64,000 nucleotides of DNA from Chinchilla lanigera (taxonomy: Eukaryota; Chordata; Mammalia; Rodentia; Chinchillidae): the NCBI RefSeq assembly GCF_000276665.1, contig NW_004955438.1, forward strand, positions 13,349,808 to 13,413,807. Direction: 5' to 3'. Below are positions 10,195 to 22,540 of the stretch, piece after piece. The notes under the pieces were generated by a model. The model saw only the letters and a program-made list of their open reading frames with translations, had not been told where the DNA came from and ran no database searches. The position numbers and the translations under genes were made by a program. The number at the start of each line of letters is the position of its first letter. The first letter of the stretch is position 1.

Positions 10195-12700
10195 ATTCAG
10201 TTGGCTATACTATTTGCTTACAATTTCTTCATGTAAGAAAACACTTGGATGTGAATATATTTGACGTCACATTTGTTTATTAGTTTAAGCCATCCCAAAC
10301 AAATAAGTATCTGGCTAACTCACCTACAACCAATCAGAATGTGGTAAGTACAAGAGTAATGATCTAAGTGAATAATGAAACCCAAATATTAGAATATTGA
10401 GCTGATGAAATACGAAGTATATCAGTAATGACCCTGATTAAGGTATCTACCCTGTTGTGCTGTCACTGGGGCCACTTCTCATCAAACAACTTGTGTGTTC
10501 AGCTCCCGTGTCATTCCAAAACACACCAGAACGTCAACAACCAAGGACACCTGGTGGCTGTTAAGGCAGAAAAAGAAGCTGGGCAGTTGAGTATTTAAGT
10601 TTTATACCCTTTTCCTCCTAGTTTTTTATACTGGAAATGTTTAAATTTGAAAATGTTTTTGTGGCTAGCATGGTTTCTGAGTTCTGCTTGATACAACTCA
10701 AGGAACTAGATTTTTGCTGTAACCTCAAGTCAGACCGAAATTGAAAGCAAAACTGGGAACAAGCATTTACCCACTCTTATGGATATTAATTTAATATAAA
10801 TTGTAAGTACTTGTATAACTGATAGAATTTAAGGTTTATATAATTCATAGAATTTAGGGCTTACATAGTGGTGTACTTTTTTAACTTTAGTAGATATTCC
10901 TCTTTGAATGGCTGTTCAGACTTACAACTCATCTTTTTTGGTATAGTTCTATACATTTTGTCGATAGAGCCTCATGGTTTTTTCTGGATAGTACATCTTG
11001 TTCAGACAATACTGTAACTTTTGGAATTTCCTTTAACTATTTCTTTGTTTTGAATGTTTTAATGTACATACTATATACAATTCCTCATTTAGCGACCAAT
11101 TCACTTAATAACCTTGTTGCAGGAACAGAACTTGAGAATGCCTGCAACATTACTAAGCATTACAGTAATTCTAGTAATAATATTCCTAGGATATGTCTCA
11201 GAGTTGATCACTGTGCAAGCTGATCACTCTGTCATCATTACTATCAATTTTTCCTAGTACTCAATAAGTTAGTTCAATGTGTAGACTCAAGTCTCCTCTT
11301 ATTCTTGCAATTGCATTTCTTTGACAGTTTATCTTTCTTGTTTAAGGACTCCTGTTGTACATGTTACATCTGCTTTACTTTTCTCCATTCCAGCCACTTG
11401 TTTTCTGCAAAATCTTTTTTTCCAAGCTTAATTTTGAAAATGTTATTTCCCTGATCTCTTTAAATGCTCTAAATTTTCATTTGAATCCATTCCTATCTAT
11501 TTTTCCCTAGGGGTCTTGTACATATGTAGTCATCATTTCTGATGATTTTCTATTTTACTTATTTTTCCAGAATCCAATCCATTCTATTTTTTTGTTCATT
11601 TCTTTCTTAGTTTTTAATATCTCATTCAAGGTGTTCTCCTCAAGACAAAAACCATCCTCTAATGCTTTCCTGAAGATACTCAGCTTGAAATGTTGTGTTA
11701 CAGTTATTCTTCTGAATAATGACTGCACTTGGGTAATGTTTCTGTTTGCATTCGTGTTTTATTTTTACAGTAGTTTTGTATTAATTTTTTTTGTTTCTAA
11801 GCATTTGGTACACAGAGTTCCAAGTATAAAAGATCCTTCCCTATAAAAGGCTCAGTGAGGTTTCTTTGGTTTATGGGATGATGGGGAAGGACTGGTGTGT
11901 AACTTTTCTTGTTTCTGCAAGACCTATAATTTTCTTCTTTTATTTTTTTCTCTTCACTGGCCACATCTCCAAGGTGCCCGCCTGCCCCTGTTTATCTACT
12001 TCTCCGCTAGAAGCAATGCTCTCTGAGGTCCTACTCATTTTTGAGCTATTCTCATTAGCTGAAGCTGTAAACTAAGCAAGTCCGAGGCCAGGGTTGTGTT
12101 TTGGTATATCCCATTAGTATTTTTTCTTTCTGAGAATGATTATTTTGCCTGAATCTTTTGTCTTGTTTTGTTTTGTCTAAATCTTTCGCGCACCTTTCCT
12201 CTTTTTCATGGTGTCTCTTAAGACTCTCCTTCTGCACTCTATACCCCAAGGACTGCTGTAGCCAGGGCCCAGTTGAATTTAGTGCTGCTCTTCTTTACCT
12301 ACTTACAAGTAATCTATGGTATTCCTGCCAGCAATGCTAAGCTATGGGTAATGTGTGGGGTTTTTCTGAGTCTTGCTGGGGGAAAGGGAGGCAGATATTA
12401 TGCTGATATTATGTTGGGGGGAAGGGAGGCAGAGTACATGGAGATTTGGAAGTAGGCAACTGTCATTATCCTCCAGAACTAAAACATCTACCCTTGCTCA
12501 CTATTAAAGTGTCATTTCTAAGTTTCAAAAAAAATTTTTTTCAAAGAAATTGGAAGTATACAGGTTGGCCTAGAAGTTTCTCTCAGGCATTCCAAAGATT
12601 CCAGAATGTTTTCCCTTTTCTCTTAAAAAATGGCTCCACCATCTTAAAATGCTCTGAGAGGTTCACGTAAGACTTTCCTCGTGGGAGATTTTAGCACTCA
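10195..12700. other. Intronic sequence; possible weak DNA-transposon remnant near 11085-11230
   Basis: Around 11085-11230 a run with cctcatttagcgaccaatt and cacttaataaccttgttg is reminiscent of a Tigger-type end, but I cannot name it. The T-rich stretch 11340-12330 holds several short open frames with no family signature. Confidence 0.4.
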
Positions 12701-12704
12701 GAAT

Positions 12705-13030
12705 CATCATCTAATAATAACATATTACCCCAAAATTTCAGAGGTTTAAAGTAACAGTTTCTCTCTGTATGTCCATTGTAGCTTATCGAAGGACTCTGTT
12801 CCCTATCTTCCTCACAGGACCCAGAAACACAGAGCCAGCATCTAGAGTACTGCAGGGTGCTACAGCAATGGGATAAAAGCTTTTAACAGAGCCACAGTGA
12901 CAAGCTGATACACCAGCCCTGAAGTCTTACATATAACCTCGGCTCCATTTAATTGGCCAGGACTAGTCACGTGACTCCACCCCAAAATAAATGAACTTAT
13001 CTTATACCAAAAGGAGAACTAGGAATCCCT
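12705..13030 (-). mobile_element. Old LTR-like repeat (MaLR/MLT1 style)
   Basis: The stretch has aacatattaccccaaaattt, gcttatcgaaggactctg, a cctcggctccatttaattgg segment and ggactagtcacgtgactcc. This order resembles the minus orientation of old mammalian LTRs. It contains a perfect 12-bp palindrome, agtcacgtgact, at 12965-12976. The family assignment is tentative. Confidence 0.45.
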
Positions 13031-13039
13031 AACCATAGA

Positions 13040-13955
13040 CATTATACCTTAAACCTAAACTATTCCTAAATATTTCTATTAATACCAATTCAGGAGTGTA
13101 CAGCTTAGTATATGAAAGCTACATCAACTTAGTATTAAAATCAAAGAAACATTCTCTAATGAAATTCAAATAACATGCAGTAAAAACCTGTCAAATACAT
13201 GTAATATTTTAGTTGGCCAAACGACAGAATCAAAAAATGCTTCAATTAAAGTTCCCAGAAAACAAAGTTAGCTATTGCCAAAGCAAGTTACTGCCAACTT
13301 TAAATTATATAAGATGACTGGAACCGTAACACTCTTAAGAGGAAAATTTGCATGCTTTTTAAAAAGGGAGCACTAATATAAATATACATACATTTGTATT
13401 TATATACAGAGGCATTTATCTGTATATGGGTTTAAATATTAATTACCTGTTTACTTAACACAAATACATAAGAAGTAATATCTAAAGCAGTACTAAATGC
13501 AAAGGAAGATATTTATTTAACTTTGTATGTATAATATTGTTAATTTGGACTATGTAACAGGAAAGGGAAAAGGCAAATTTTAAAATATTTGTAATAGCTG
13601 CATGATAGTACATTGATAATCATACACAATTTTTTAAAATGCAAGGATATTCATAGTGAAAAATGATGAATCAGAAAAAGTATGTCTGTAAGACAGAATT
13701 TTAAAGAAATACTAAAATAACTGAACACTGAACACCAATAGACTTCCTGGAAAATGATGTTAAATTTTTCATTTTGCATTCCCATTATTTGCTTTATTAT
13801 TGCCTTCTATTTTCTACAACTTTTTAAATGTAGATGAAAATATACTAGCTTTTAAAATGTGATTTCCATTTTACTAAGCTGTCTCATTTATTATATTGAA
13901 AATGACTGAAGATGGTGGAGGTAAAGATATTAAAATTTCACATAGAAAAGGATAG
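13040..13955. other. A+T-rich intronic sequence, no recognised feature
   Basis: The stretch is low in G+C, with no named repeat and no open frame of interest. Confidence 0.5.
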
Positions 13956-13959
13956 CAAA

Positions 13960-14115
13960 GCCAGGTATGGTGGCACATGCCTGTAATCCCAGCTCTCGGG
14001 AGGCTGAGGCAGGAGAATTGTTGTGAGTTCAAGACCAACCTGGGCTACAAAGTGAGCTCAAGGCCAGCCTGAACTGCATAGTGAGACGCTGTTTCAAAAA
14101 GACAAAAAAAAAAAA
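13960..14115 (+). mobile_element. B1-type SINE, near full length
   Basis: This copy shows the whole family: ccaggtatggtggcacatgc, ctgtaatcccagctctcggg, gagttcaagaccaacctggg, the lineage-typical extra segment caaggccagcctgaactgca, then a tail beginning gtttcaaaaagacaaaa. It serves as the local reference for the other B1 calls. Confidence 0.93.
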
Positions 14116-14119
14116 GGAT

Positions 14120-15995
14120 AGCAAGCAGGCAATAGCTAAGCAAAGAGTATATGTATAAAAATATCTTAATTAAATGGTTAAAATGCAGAGTATGCCTTAA
14201 AATACTCACTCTACAAGTATTTTACAAGTTCTAACTATACGTAGGCATGGCATAGAGCCCTGAAGAATATAGCAGTTGCTTCAAGTCACACTTCATTAAG
14301 ATAGAATCTAGATTCATTTTACCAACAATGCATTCTCAGTTGAGTTATTTAACTTCTATATTTACATAGCACAATTATTTGTAAAATGAGACAATGATAC
14401 AGGCCTTTTAGAATTTGTCGTGGGGACAAAGTCAAAATATTCAAAATTCTTAGGAAACTCAGTGTCTGACATAACCAGATGTATGAATTAAATAAAGTAA
14501 TGAGTTTTTACCACTTCAAATGAAGTCCTATGTTTATTAAGTGCACAATATACACTAGCTGTTGCTAAAATTTATGGAAAGGTTGTCATTTTTTGGCTTC
14601 TAGCTTTAAGGTAGTAATGATTTTTTTCTATACTCTGAAACAAATAAGAAACAGAAACAAACACATTCAGTAACTCAGGCACACATACATAACCCTAAGC
14701 AGTAAGGCATGAGGGCAAACATTTCAAAGAATAGTAAAGGACTGAGCACAGAGGGCAACTGTCAAGCCAAAATGCCTGGAGAGGGAGCTGTTCTTGCAGC
14801 AAGCTGAACCACCACGCAGGGAACCCCAGCAAGGGTCAGGATACAGAGGACTGGGAGGAAAGAGGAGAAAAACAGAAACAGGAAATGCCTGACAACCTTT
14901 TAAGGAGCTTTATTTCCCAGGTTTCCCAGTACACAGGATTAATTTTAAGAGGAAAACAACCACATCTGGGGTCACTAGGCATGGACAAAGGCAAAGATGA
15001 GGTAGAGTGAAAACATAACCAAGTACAAATCTACACAATCCCTCTTGGCTCCAGAAAACAGAGCCAGGCTAATGTTTCCCAGCTGTAAGTTTGGAGGACC
15101 CTTCTCTGGAGAAACAGAACTGGTGTTTAAGGTAAAAGACTTCTTGACACTGACATGTGCTGTCTCCAGTGAAAAACATTACAGAGCAAGCCTCCAAGTA
15201 GCAAGGTGCACATCCCTCACAGAACTAACCAACCAGCGCTTTAGTGCCTCATCCCTATTATCAGCCCAGATTACTGACAACTGAGAGAAACCCCTAAGAT
15301 GAAAGATAGCAAAATAAACAGGGGAAAAAAGGACTCAGAAAAGAATTCAGGGTTCAAGGAAAGTAAAACTTTGTGAAAAGCATAATTAATTAATATCCTT
15401 AAGGAGATACATTTCAACCATGAAACAAAACAATAAAAAGGAAATCAGGTAAGCAATATGCTGTTAGAAATTACTTAAATATGGAGTGGAAAATAAAGTC
15501 TATTAAAGGTCTGGATAATAGAATTAAAGAAACAAGCCAAAAGTAAAGTAAAAATGCAAAATGAACAAGATAGAAAAAGTAAGACAATTATTAAATAATT
15601 TTGTACATAGCAGAATTCTAAAAAAAGTAAACAAAAGAACCAAGAGGAGGAAATTATCAAATATGTGATTCAAAAAAATAGTCCCACAACTGACGTTTTA
15701 AAGAGGCACACTCAGTACTTAGCACAATTAATTTTAAAATTCCTACACCAAGTCATGTAAATGTGAAATTTCAAAATCCCAAACCAGGAATAAAAAATCC
15801 AAAAGCCTTCTTGTGATTTAAAAAATGTCAAATACAAAATATGCAGAATCAGAATAGCATTCAAATTTCTCATCCCAGTCACTAAAAGCTAGAAGACAAA
15901 GAAATGCCTTCAAAAGCCCAACAACTTTATGCCAAGCCAGTGTATCTTAAGTATGAGGACACAGTGCAGACATTCTAATATTTTTAAAATCTTTT
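14120..15995. other. Intronic sequence, faint MIR-like patch near 14330-14410
   Basis: A short ttgagttatttaacttct and gtaaaatgagacaatgata pair near 14340-14400 is suggestive of MIR. The rest is unassigned. The open frame at 15045-15284 has no recognisable domain. Confidence 0.4.
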
Positions 15996-15999
15996 TCCT

Positions 16000-16135
16000 T
16001 TTTTGGCACTGAGGATTGACCCCAGGACCCCACGCATGCTTAGGTAAAAGCTCAGCCACTGAGCTACACATCAATCCACCCTTTCTTTAAACCTTATTTT
16101 GAGATACGGTCTCGTAAAGTTGCCCAGTAGACAAG
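16000..16135 (-). mobile_element. ID-B1 composite SINE, truncated
   Basis: The stretch reads tggcactgaggattgacccc, then cactgagctacacatcaat and a short B1 remnant, tattttgagatacggtctcg. It is the same composite family as at 6072, truncated in the B1 half. Confidence 0.75.
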
Positions 16136-16829
16136 CTCTCCCTTGTCTAGAGATGTCAGCAAACACTCATTTTAAGATTGTCCATATGACATCACGTGGC
16201 CAAAAACTAAACATGCAGAAAAGCCTGCTAAAGAACATTTCAAATCCTAAATACAAAGGATATACCTTGCAAACACGAAGTGTCTTCCTCTCCCTCATAT
16301 TCCTATCTGAATGTGAACAGTCAACAATAAGGACAAAGCAAAAAAGAAAAAGAGAGCCTAGATTCTTAGAGGCATGGGCTGCCTGACTTCTGACTTACTG
16401 CTACATGAGCATTTTTTAAATTCTATTTAAGTCATTATCATTGATTGAGTTTTCTATTACTGGAAGCAAAAAGCATGCAGTGACTATGATAAACACTGGG
16501 AGACAAAGATGAAGCACCAGCTCCTCCTCAAAAAGCTTATATAAAGTGAAGTACAGCAAATGTAACCAATGAACTATATAATATACCAAACCAAATGTGC
16601 TACTGTCAAAACGGTGCTATAAGAATTCAGAGGTAAAGATCGTATCTAGTTGCAGCATAGGTGAAGCCCTCAGTTGGCTGATTGATATGGCCCTGGAGAA
16701 TTAAGTGAGTTTTAATAGAAACATACATTCCACACTAAAGAAAAAGCACAAGCAAATAGAGTACATCCAAGAAAACAAAAAAAACCAAGGGCTTCTGAGT
16801 TGATAAAAGATTACTATTCAGACTTTACA

Positions 16830-17745
16830 AAGAATTCCTATAGGAAGATAAATGATGCAACAGAAAAAAAGGCGAAAGACACAAATAAGCACTACAAGAA
16901 ATCTAAAAGGGCAATAAACATAAAAAATTTAGCTGCATTAGTAATCAAGGAAATGTAATTTTAATAACCACAAGATCACAGTAACATTCACACCTACTAG
17001 ATTGGCAATGATTTCTCTCTAATTTGACAATAAAAACTATTGGAAAGAAAGAAAAACTAGATTACTTATCCACTGCTGTTGCACAGTATAAATTTAAAAA
17101 ACTATTTTGAAGAAAAAAATCATCAGTATTAGGCAGTACATGTGAGGATGTATATTCTCCCAAGCCCACTAGAGTATCTGACTTGTAAGTATGTATCTTA
17201 GAAAAATTCTTGTATGTATGCACAGAAAAGATATAACAAAAATACAGAAATATTGTTTTTAATAAGAAAAAGAAAACATCACAATGTCCATTGACAGTTG
17301 AATAAACAAACTATAGCTTTTATACATGTAATAGTATAAAATCATAATAAAAAATGGATAAAACAAGAACATAAGGCTCTGCTGCATACAAGATAAAGAA
17401 TTTCTTTTAATCAAAGATAATTCAATAGAAAAGCTAATATTTAAGTGAGGGAAGAACTGTAAAAACAGTATATCTAAAATGTACCAATAAAATTAATTTT
17501 TTATAAACCAGACAATGCTACAAAAGATCAAGATCATTTAGTCAATAAGCATATCAAACCTATCAGTATTAAAGGAAATGCTAATTCAAAAAGGGAAACT
17601 ACTTTGCTCCTATCAAATCATTAAAATTTTAAAAGCCTGATAACATTAAGAGCTAGCAAGTAAAATAAAAGGAACTCCCATGTCCTACTGGTGGAGACGA
17701 GCTCTTACATTTGGTTTGGAAAGCAATTTGGAAATACTGAAAAAA
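16830..17745 (+). mobile_element. Two very old L1-type LINE fragments
   Basis: Bases 16840-17350 follow the order of the L1 ORF2 3' end: aatcaaggaaatgtaatttt, caatgtccattgacagttga and a tail part of ORF2. A second pass over similar material occurs at 17540-17745, with ctaattcaaaaagggaaac and tggtttggaaagcaatttgg. Both are heavily decayed with no open frame. This fits an L1M or HAL1-age element, possibly in two copies. Confidence 0.6.
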
Positions 17746-17864
17746 GCAGACATTAGAAAAATTTATTAGTTTCTTATATTCTGAAATTAAGGAAAAAGAA
17801 AAAGGATACAATGGATACTTGTTTGTCATGAAATATACATTCTTTTCAATCATTTTTAACTGGA

Positions 17865-18220
17865 AGATAATTTTCTTTAGTTCTACTCACTGTGTGATAA
17901 TTTTAGAGTATAGAAAAAATTAAGATTTTTCTGAACAAACCTACGTACAGAGACAAATTTCTGTTCTAATCTATACCTCAGGTAAATAACTCCTATTTAC
18001 TTCATAACAGTATCTCTCTATAGGGAATTCTGAAGAAAAGGAGTTTACAAAGTTCTATAAGTTGTATCACTTATAAAGATTTCCTTTTCAACCTTCTAAA
18101 AACTTCCTGATTTTTGCGTCCAATAATCATGGCCTACAATGCAAAATAAGAGCATTATAAATAACAAATAAGTGGATCCCTTGGTTTGAAAAGAAATAAC
18201 TGTCACTTGAAGAAATGTAA
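17865..18220. other. Intronic sequence, no recognised feature
   Basis: Nothing here is assignable. Confidence 0.5.
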
Positions 18221-18224
18221 ATTG

Positions 18225-18425
18225 CAAACAGTGGTGCACACCTGTTATAATTCCATTTACTCAGGAGGCAGATGCAGGAGAATCATAAATTGAAGGCACA
18301 GGCAACTTATTGAGGTTTTGTCTCAATCAATCAATCAATCCATCAATCAATCAAAGGCTAGGGATGTAGCACAGCAGTAGAGAACTTCTTCAAGGCCCTG
18401 GGTTCAATTCCCAGTACCACCAATA
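18225..18425 (+). mobile_element. B1-ID composite SINE with an expanded TCAA linker
   Basis: A decayed B1 (gtggtgcacacctgttataa, gaggcagatgcaggagaat) is joined to an ID half (ggctagggatgtagcacag, gggttcaattcccagtacc). The linker has become a tcaa microsatellite at about 18318-18352 with one interruption. Such linkers are usually A-rich, so the microsatellite probably grew from the original tail. Confidence 0.8.
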
Positions 18426-18839
18426 AAACAACAAAACGAATGTGATATTTTAGGCACATGACCCACATTTTCCATAGCAAAAAAGTAAAAAATCACTTAC
18501 GCATTAAGATGATTTATTAAAAACAGTAATACTACAGAAAACTTAAAGATACTCTTTCACAAGGAAAGAAAGCTACTTTAGATTTCAGTTTTAACTACTT
18601 AACAATATTAGAAGAAAATGTGTATGTAAAGATCATTTTAATTTTAAAAATTAAGTAGCATTATAAGTATTTAGGAGAAAGAGATAATCTTACCATCCCT
18701 AAACTTTAATGTTACTGTAATAAAAATGTGATCATTATGCAACTTTTCTACCTATTTAGACTTCTTTTAAAACTGTAGATCAATCTGATCCAAAAATATT
18801 CACATTACTCATGTCTGACTTAGGTGACATTCATCAACT

Positions 18840-19145
18840 GACTGCCTCTATTCTGCTTTAAGTCAGTTAATCCATTCAGTGGGTACCTACTATGTGAACC
18901 AAAAAAGAAAAACACATGTTTTGCTGGTTTAGAGACACTCACAGTTTGATGGGAGGAGGGGAATTTGTTACATTACAATGCCATGCAACATATATAATTA
19001 GAGAGGTAAAATATAACACAAAAAAGTTGCAAAAATCTGAGCATGAAAAATAGAAATTTATGAGGGAAGACCTCAAAGAAGATAGCACTTTGAGTTTTGA
19101 GCAGAGACTTCAAAGCACAGAGATATTCCTGGGTTTGGGGACAAT
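18840..19145 (-). mobile_element. L2-like LINE fragment
   Basis: The order agrees with the reverse orientation of the long L2-like element at 43990-45510: tccattcagtgggtacctac, tatgtgaacc, gagacactcacagtttgatg and ttttgagcagagacttcaaa. It is old and decayed. Confidence 0.45.
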
Positions 19146-19149
19146 GAAA

Positions 19150-20030
19150 GCAGCCAATTTTAAGTCTTCCCACTCACCCTTACAAAAAGAAAATAAACTA
19201 TAAAAGCAACTAAGTAAGTAAATAACATACATGTGACCCACACCTTCAGCAGGATGAGACAAGAGGACATAACTTTCCAATTATCTGTCATTAAAGAAAT
19301 AGACCAAAAAAATTTAAAAAAAAGACAAAACTCCAACAGAGGTTGAAGGTTTAGGAGACTATGAGACATTGAAAATGAGTAGAGGGCCATGGAAGGTTCG
19401 GACAAAGCAAGACACAATCATCTCCAGAAACAGACTGACAGTTAAAGCCAAAACACTAAAAACAGGTGGTCACCACGCAGGAAAGAGGATCAGCCTCGGA
19501 GGAGCACAGCTTCAGAGGGCAACCACATAGAAGAGTAGGCACCCTTGGAAACAGGGCAGTGAAGGGAAAGATGGAGGACCCAACAGAAACAAAAGAGAAG
19601 ACACCAATACCAGCCCTGCCCCAACACTGCTCATAAAGGAAACTTGCATAGAGGAGCACGCTATGCAGTGCTCTAAGTAGGGAACGAACCCATAAACCAA
19701 AAAAGCAGACCCTACGCATAGGAAACTACTGTAAAAATGTGATTAGAAAAACATTAATCAAAGCTCCCTCTCAGAACCAAAATCAAAAAAAACCACAAAG
19801 CTTAACAGTAATAACACCCCAAACTGAATTTAAAATCTTCCAACAAGCATTTAAGGTATAAGAAAAATATCCTGAAGCAGAAGTAAACAAACAAAAAAGG
19901 AAGAAAGGAAACAAGAGCTGATTTAACTGAGGAAGAAACAAAAGTAAGCGATGGAGGATGCATTCCCCCCACAATGAAGCACAGGGAAAGAAACTCATTG
20001 GCAAAAGCAGGAGCACACGCACTCTAGTAG
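19150..20030. other. Intronic sequence, no recognised feature
   Basis: Overlapping minus-strand open frames at 19456-19719 and 19783-20055 show hydrophobic runs but no family motif, start context or splice signals that I would trust. Confidence 0.45.
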
Positions 20031-20036
20031 ACCAGC

Positions 20037-20403
20037 TATCTTGGTTTTCTCTCACTGAGACAAAATGCCAGACACCTAAGTTAAAGACAGAAAAGTTTAT
20101 TTAGCCCACAGTTTGTAGAGGTTTCAGTCCATAATTGGCAGGCTCCAAGGCAGAGGAAAAACAGCTTATGGCAGGCAAGAAGGTACCAGAGCAACAAGCA
20201 AAAAGGGCCTTAGCAGCTTCTTTCTGCCCCTTTTATATTCTATCTAGGCACTGGGATTAGAGTGGTGCCAGACCAATCAGTGGGCTGATTTAGTAACCAC
20301 ACAACTTTAATTCCGGAATCACACACTCAAGATTCAGCCACCTCTGAAGAAGCCCTATGACCACATGAGGTTTTACGGGGACATCTAGATACAAACCATA
20401 ACA
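20037..20403 (-). mobile_element. ERVL-MaLR-type solo LTR
   Basis: On the minus strand it begins tgttatggtttgtatctaga and ends with a ccaagata version of the usual ccaagaca end. The gagacaaaatgccagacacc segment, cagtttgtagaggtttcagt and the ccataaca terminus are shared with the copies at 22712, 30035, 38590 and 59516. There is no internal viral sequence, so this is a solo LTR. The flanking 5-mers (ccagc, tcagt) match at only three of five positions. Confidence 0.75.
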
Positions 20404-20587
20404 TCAGTGAACAACAAATAACCACCCAAATAACCATGATAGGAAGGTAGGCAGGGCTGGATCACTGAGGACTTTGAAAGACAAGCCAAGGCCCACTGGT
20501 AGCATTTTCAAAGCTGGGACAAAAGAAATAAACAAAGAGGAAGAGAACACGTTTTCATTCAGTGAACTGCTTTAAAAACTCAAGATT

Positions 20588-20675
20588 TGGGGCTGGGGAT
20601 TTAGCTCAGCAGCAAAGCGCCTACCTGGAAAGCGCAAGGTTGTGAGTTCAATTCCTAGTACCGGAAGAAAAAAAC
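20588..20675 (+). mobile_element. ID-type SINE
   Basis: The element reads ggggctggggatttagctca, then agcgcctacctggaaagcgc, and a B-box-like gagttcaattcctagtacc before an A-rich tail. It is the same subfamily as the copy at 29788-29894 with a few changes. Confidence 0.9.
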
Positions 20676-20689
20676 AAAAACAAACAGAC

Positions 20690-22540
20690 AAAAACTCAAG
20701 ATTTACCACTTACTAAGGTTGTGCTGATCAATTATTTTTATTACTCTAAGCCTTTATTGGTAAATCTATAATTGGATGGATGGATGGGTGGGAAAGGCGA
20801 CAGACAGATTAGGTGGAAGACAGGTAGACAAACCAACATGCATATGCACAAATAACAGCTGTACTTGTCTGTCCCAGATTCTTCCCCCAAGTAGAGTATC
20901 AGAAAAGGATCTGTACAGAGGTAATTTAAATAGAAGTAAAGGACCAATGAGGGGGAAACTAGAAAGAGACATAAGCCAATCCAAGGGTACCTTATTGACA
21001 CTGTCACTGTTATGGACAACTGGAGCTCCATCTTGCCTGTTCTCCAATGAACAACTAGAATGCCCTTAGAATTGCATGTGCACTTCTCCACTAGCTTTTG
21101 CATCATCTAGGTAAGGGCTGTCCCAGAGGAGACACTAACATCCCCACATTTCCAGGCTGCACATGTCTGCCTGCCCTCTTGCCTGGCAGGGAAGACTGGA
21201 GCAGGAAGGGAAAGATGAGACAGTGAGCATGCTTGAGATACTGTAAGGCAAAGCCTGCATAGAGGGGCTTGAAGATGGGGTGAGGTGGCGCATAAGAGAA
21301 AAGTAACAGAATAAAGCTCAAATCTCCTCCTGCCCTTAGTCACCAAGTGTTCTGGGAGTTAGAACTGCTACGATATTAGTAGTGATGGGGAGAAACTCAT
21401 GTAGAACTCATAGGATGCTTCTTGTTACTTCCATGTCCCGTGAATGAAGAACAGGATTTGCAGCAGTCATAATTCAACCAGAGCAAGGTAACTAAAAGCT
21501 CATATCAATTAGAAATAAAAGTTTGAATCATACAAGTCAAGTAACATCTGGTTGGCTGTCCATCTTTCTTGCCACATGACCTATTACCATATGCCCCAGA
21601 TCTCTTGGGTCAGGGCACCCCAAAAGCCAGTGTGGCCTAATATAGTAATTATACCCACTCACCTTACTCCTAATGATAAGTGCCACCATCTTTCCTTTGT
21701 CATTTCAGAATCACATTAGTTCTGCGATACTGGGGAACCCAGTTCCACAGAAGCATCTCCAATCCATGCCTCTCAACACTGCATTCTTTATTTGGTGAAA
21801 GAAGTGTTTTCCGTGCGTCCTCCAAGAAACATGGCCAGTTAATGTATTCTACCTCATGTAAGAAGTCCACTCTAATACTTACTCTTTTCTGAGATTTCTT
21901 GCTTACCCTGCCAAAGAACGCATACCTTTGCACATTCACCTAATATATTTTAGGTCCTATTGCTGTTCAAGCTTCAAGAAACCATCCAGACGTATATTAC
22001 AACTAGGTTGCTATGATGTCTAATCCAGAGTTATGAATGGTGCTCCATGGTAGCAAAATATGCTTACTGTCAGTAATTCTCCCTTATTCACCTTTATTCT
22101 TTTTTCCCTTGCCACTCTTGCTCCGTCCAATAATTTTCAGATCCACTTTCCCAAATGTTCCTCCTGTTTCTATTGATATATATTGTATTAGCTGGATCCT
22201 GGAATTATCTGCCAGAATATTCTCTCCCAGAGTAAGTACAACATCCTGATTAAACTATGCTGAAATTCTGTCCAGTTATTTTTCTGGAAGCAATAAGGGA
22301 AAGGGATGGGGAATATCTTGAGGCCAAGCATCATCTTGTGAGACATTCACTTTGACAGGATCCTTGCATGGTCTCCAAACAAATGAGGGCTCTTTTTACC
22401 TAACAAGATGTTGACCCTGTCTGTCCAGAACATTCAGGGAAATACAGTGGTTCAAGATTCTCAGGTCCATCTACCTAGACATCACCTTCTGAGGTCTCAG
22501 GATCCTGCCTTTTCCGTATTAGGGCCCTGACATCCCTGAA
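20690..22540. other. Intronic sequence, probably partly an old ERV-like repeat
   Basis: A short ggat microsatellite lies at about 20770-20792. The stretch from about 21350 has the texture of old ERVL-type internal or LTR sequence and leads into the element at 22541-23640, but I cannot name it. Opposing open frames at 20741-21106 show no protein family. Confidence 0.35.

Noticed and set aside
18318..18352. CRISPR-like short regular repeats
   Set aside because: This is a simple tcaa microsatellite inside a composite SINE, with no spacers. The sequence is mammalian.
20741..21106. 121-codon minus-strand frame with hydrophobic segments
   Set aside because: The hydrophobic runs come from T-rich DNA. 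There is no homology that I recognise, and overlapping frames exist on both strands.
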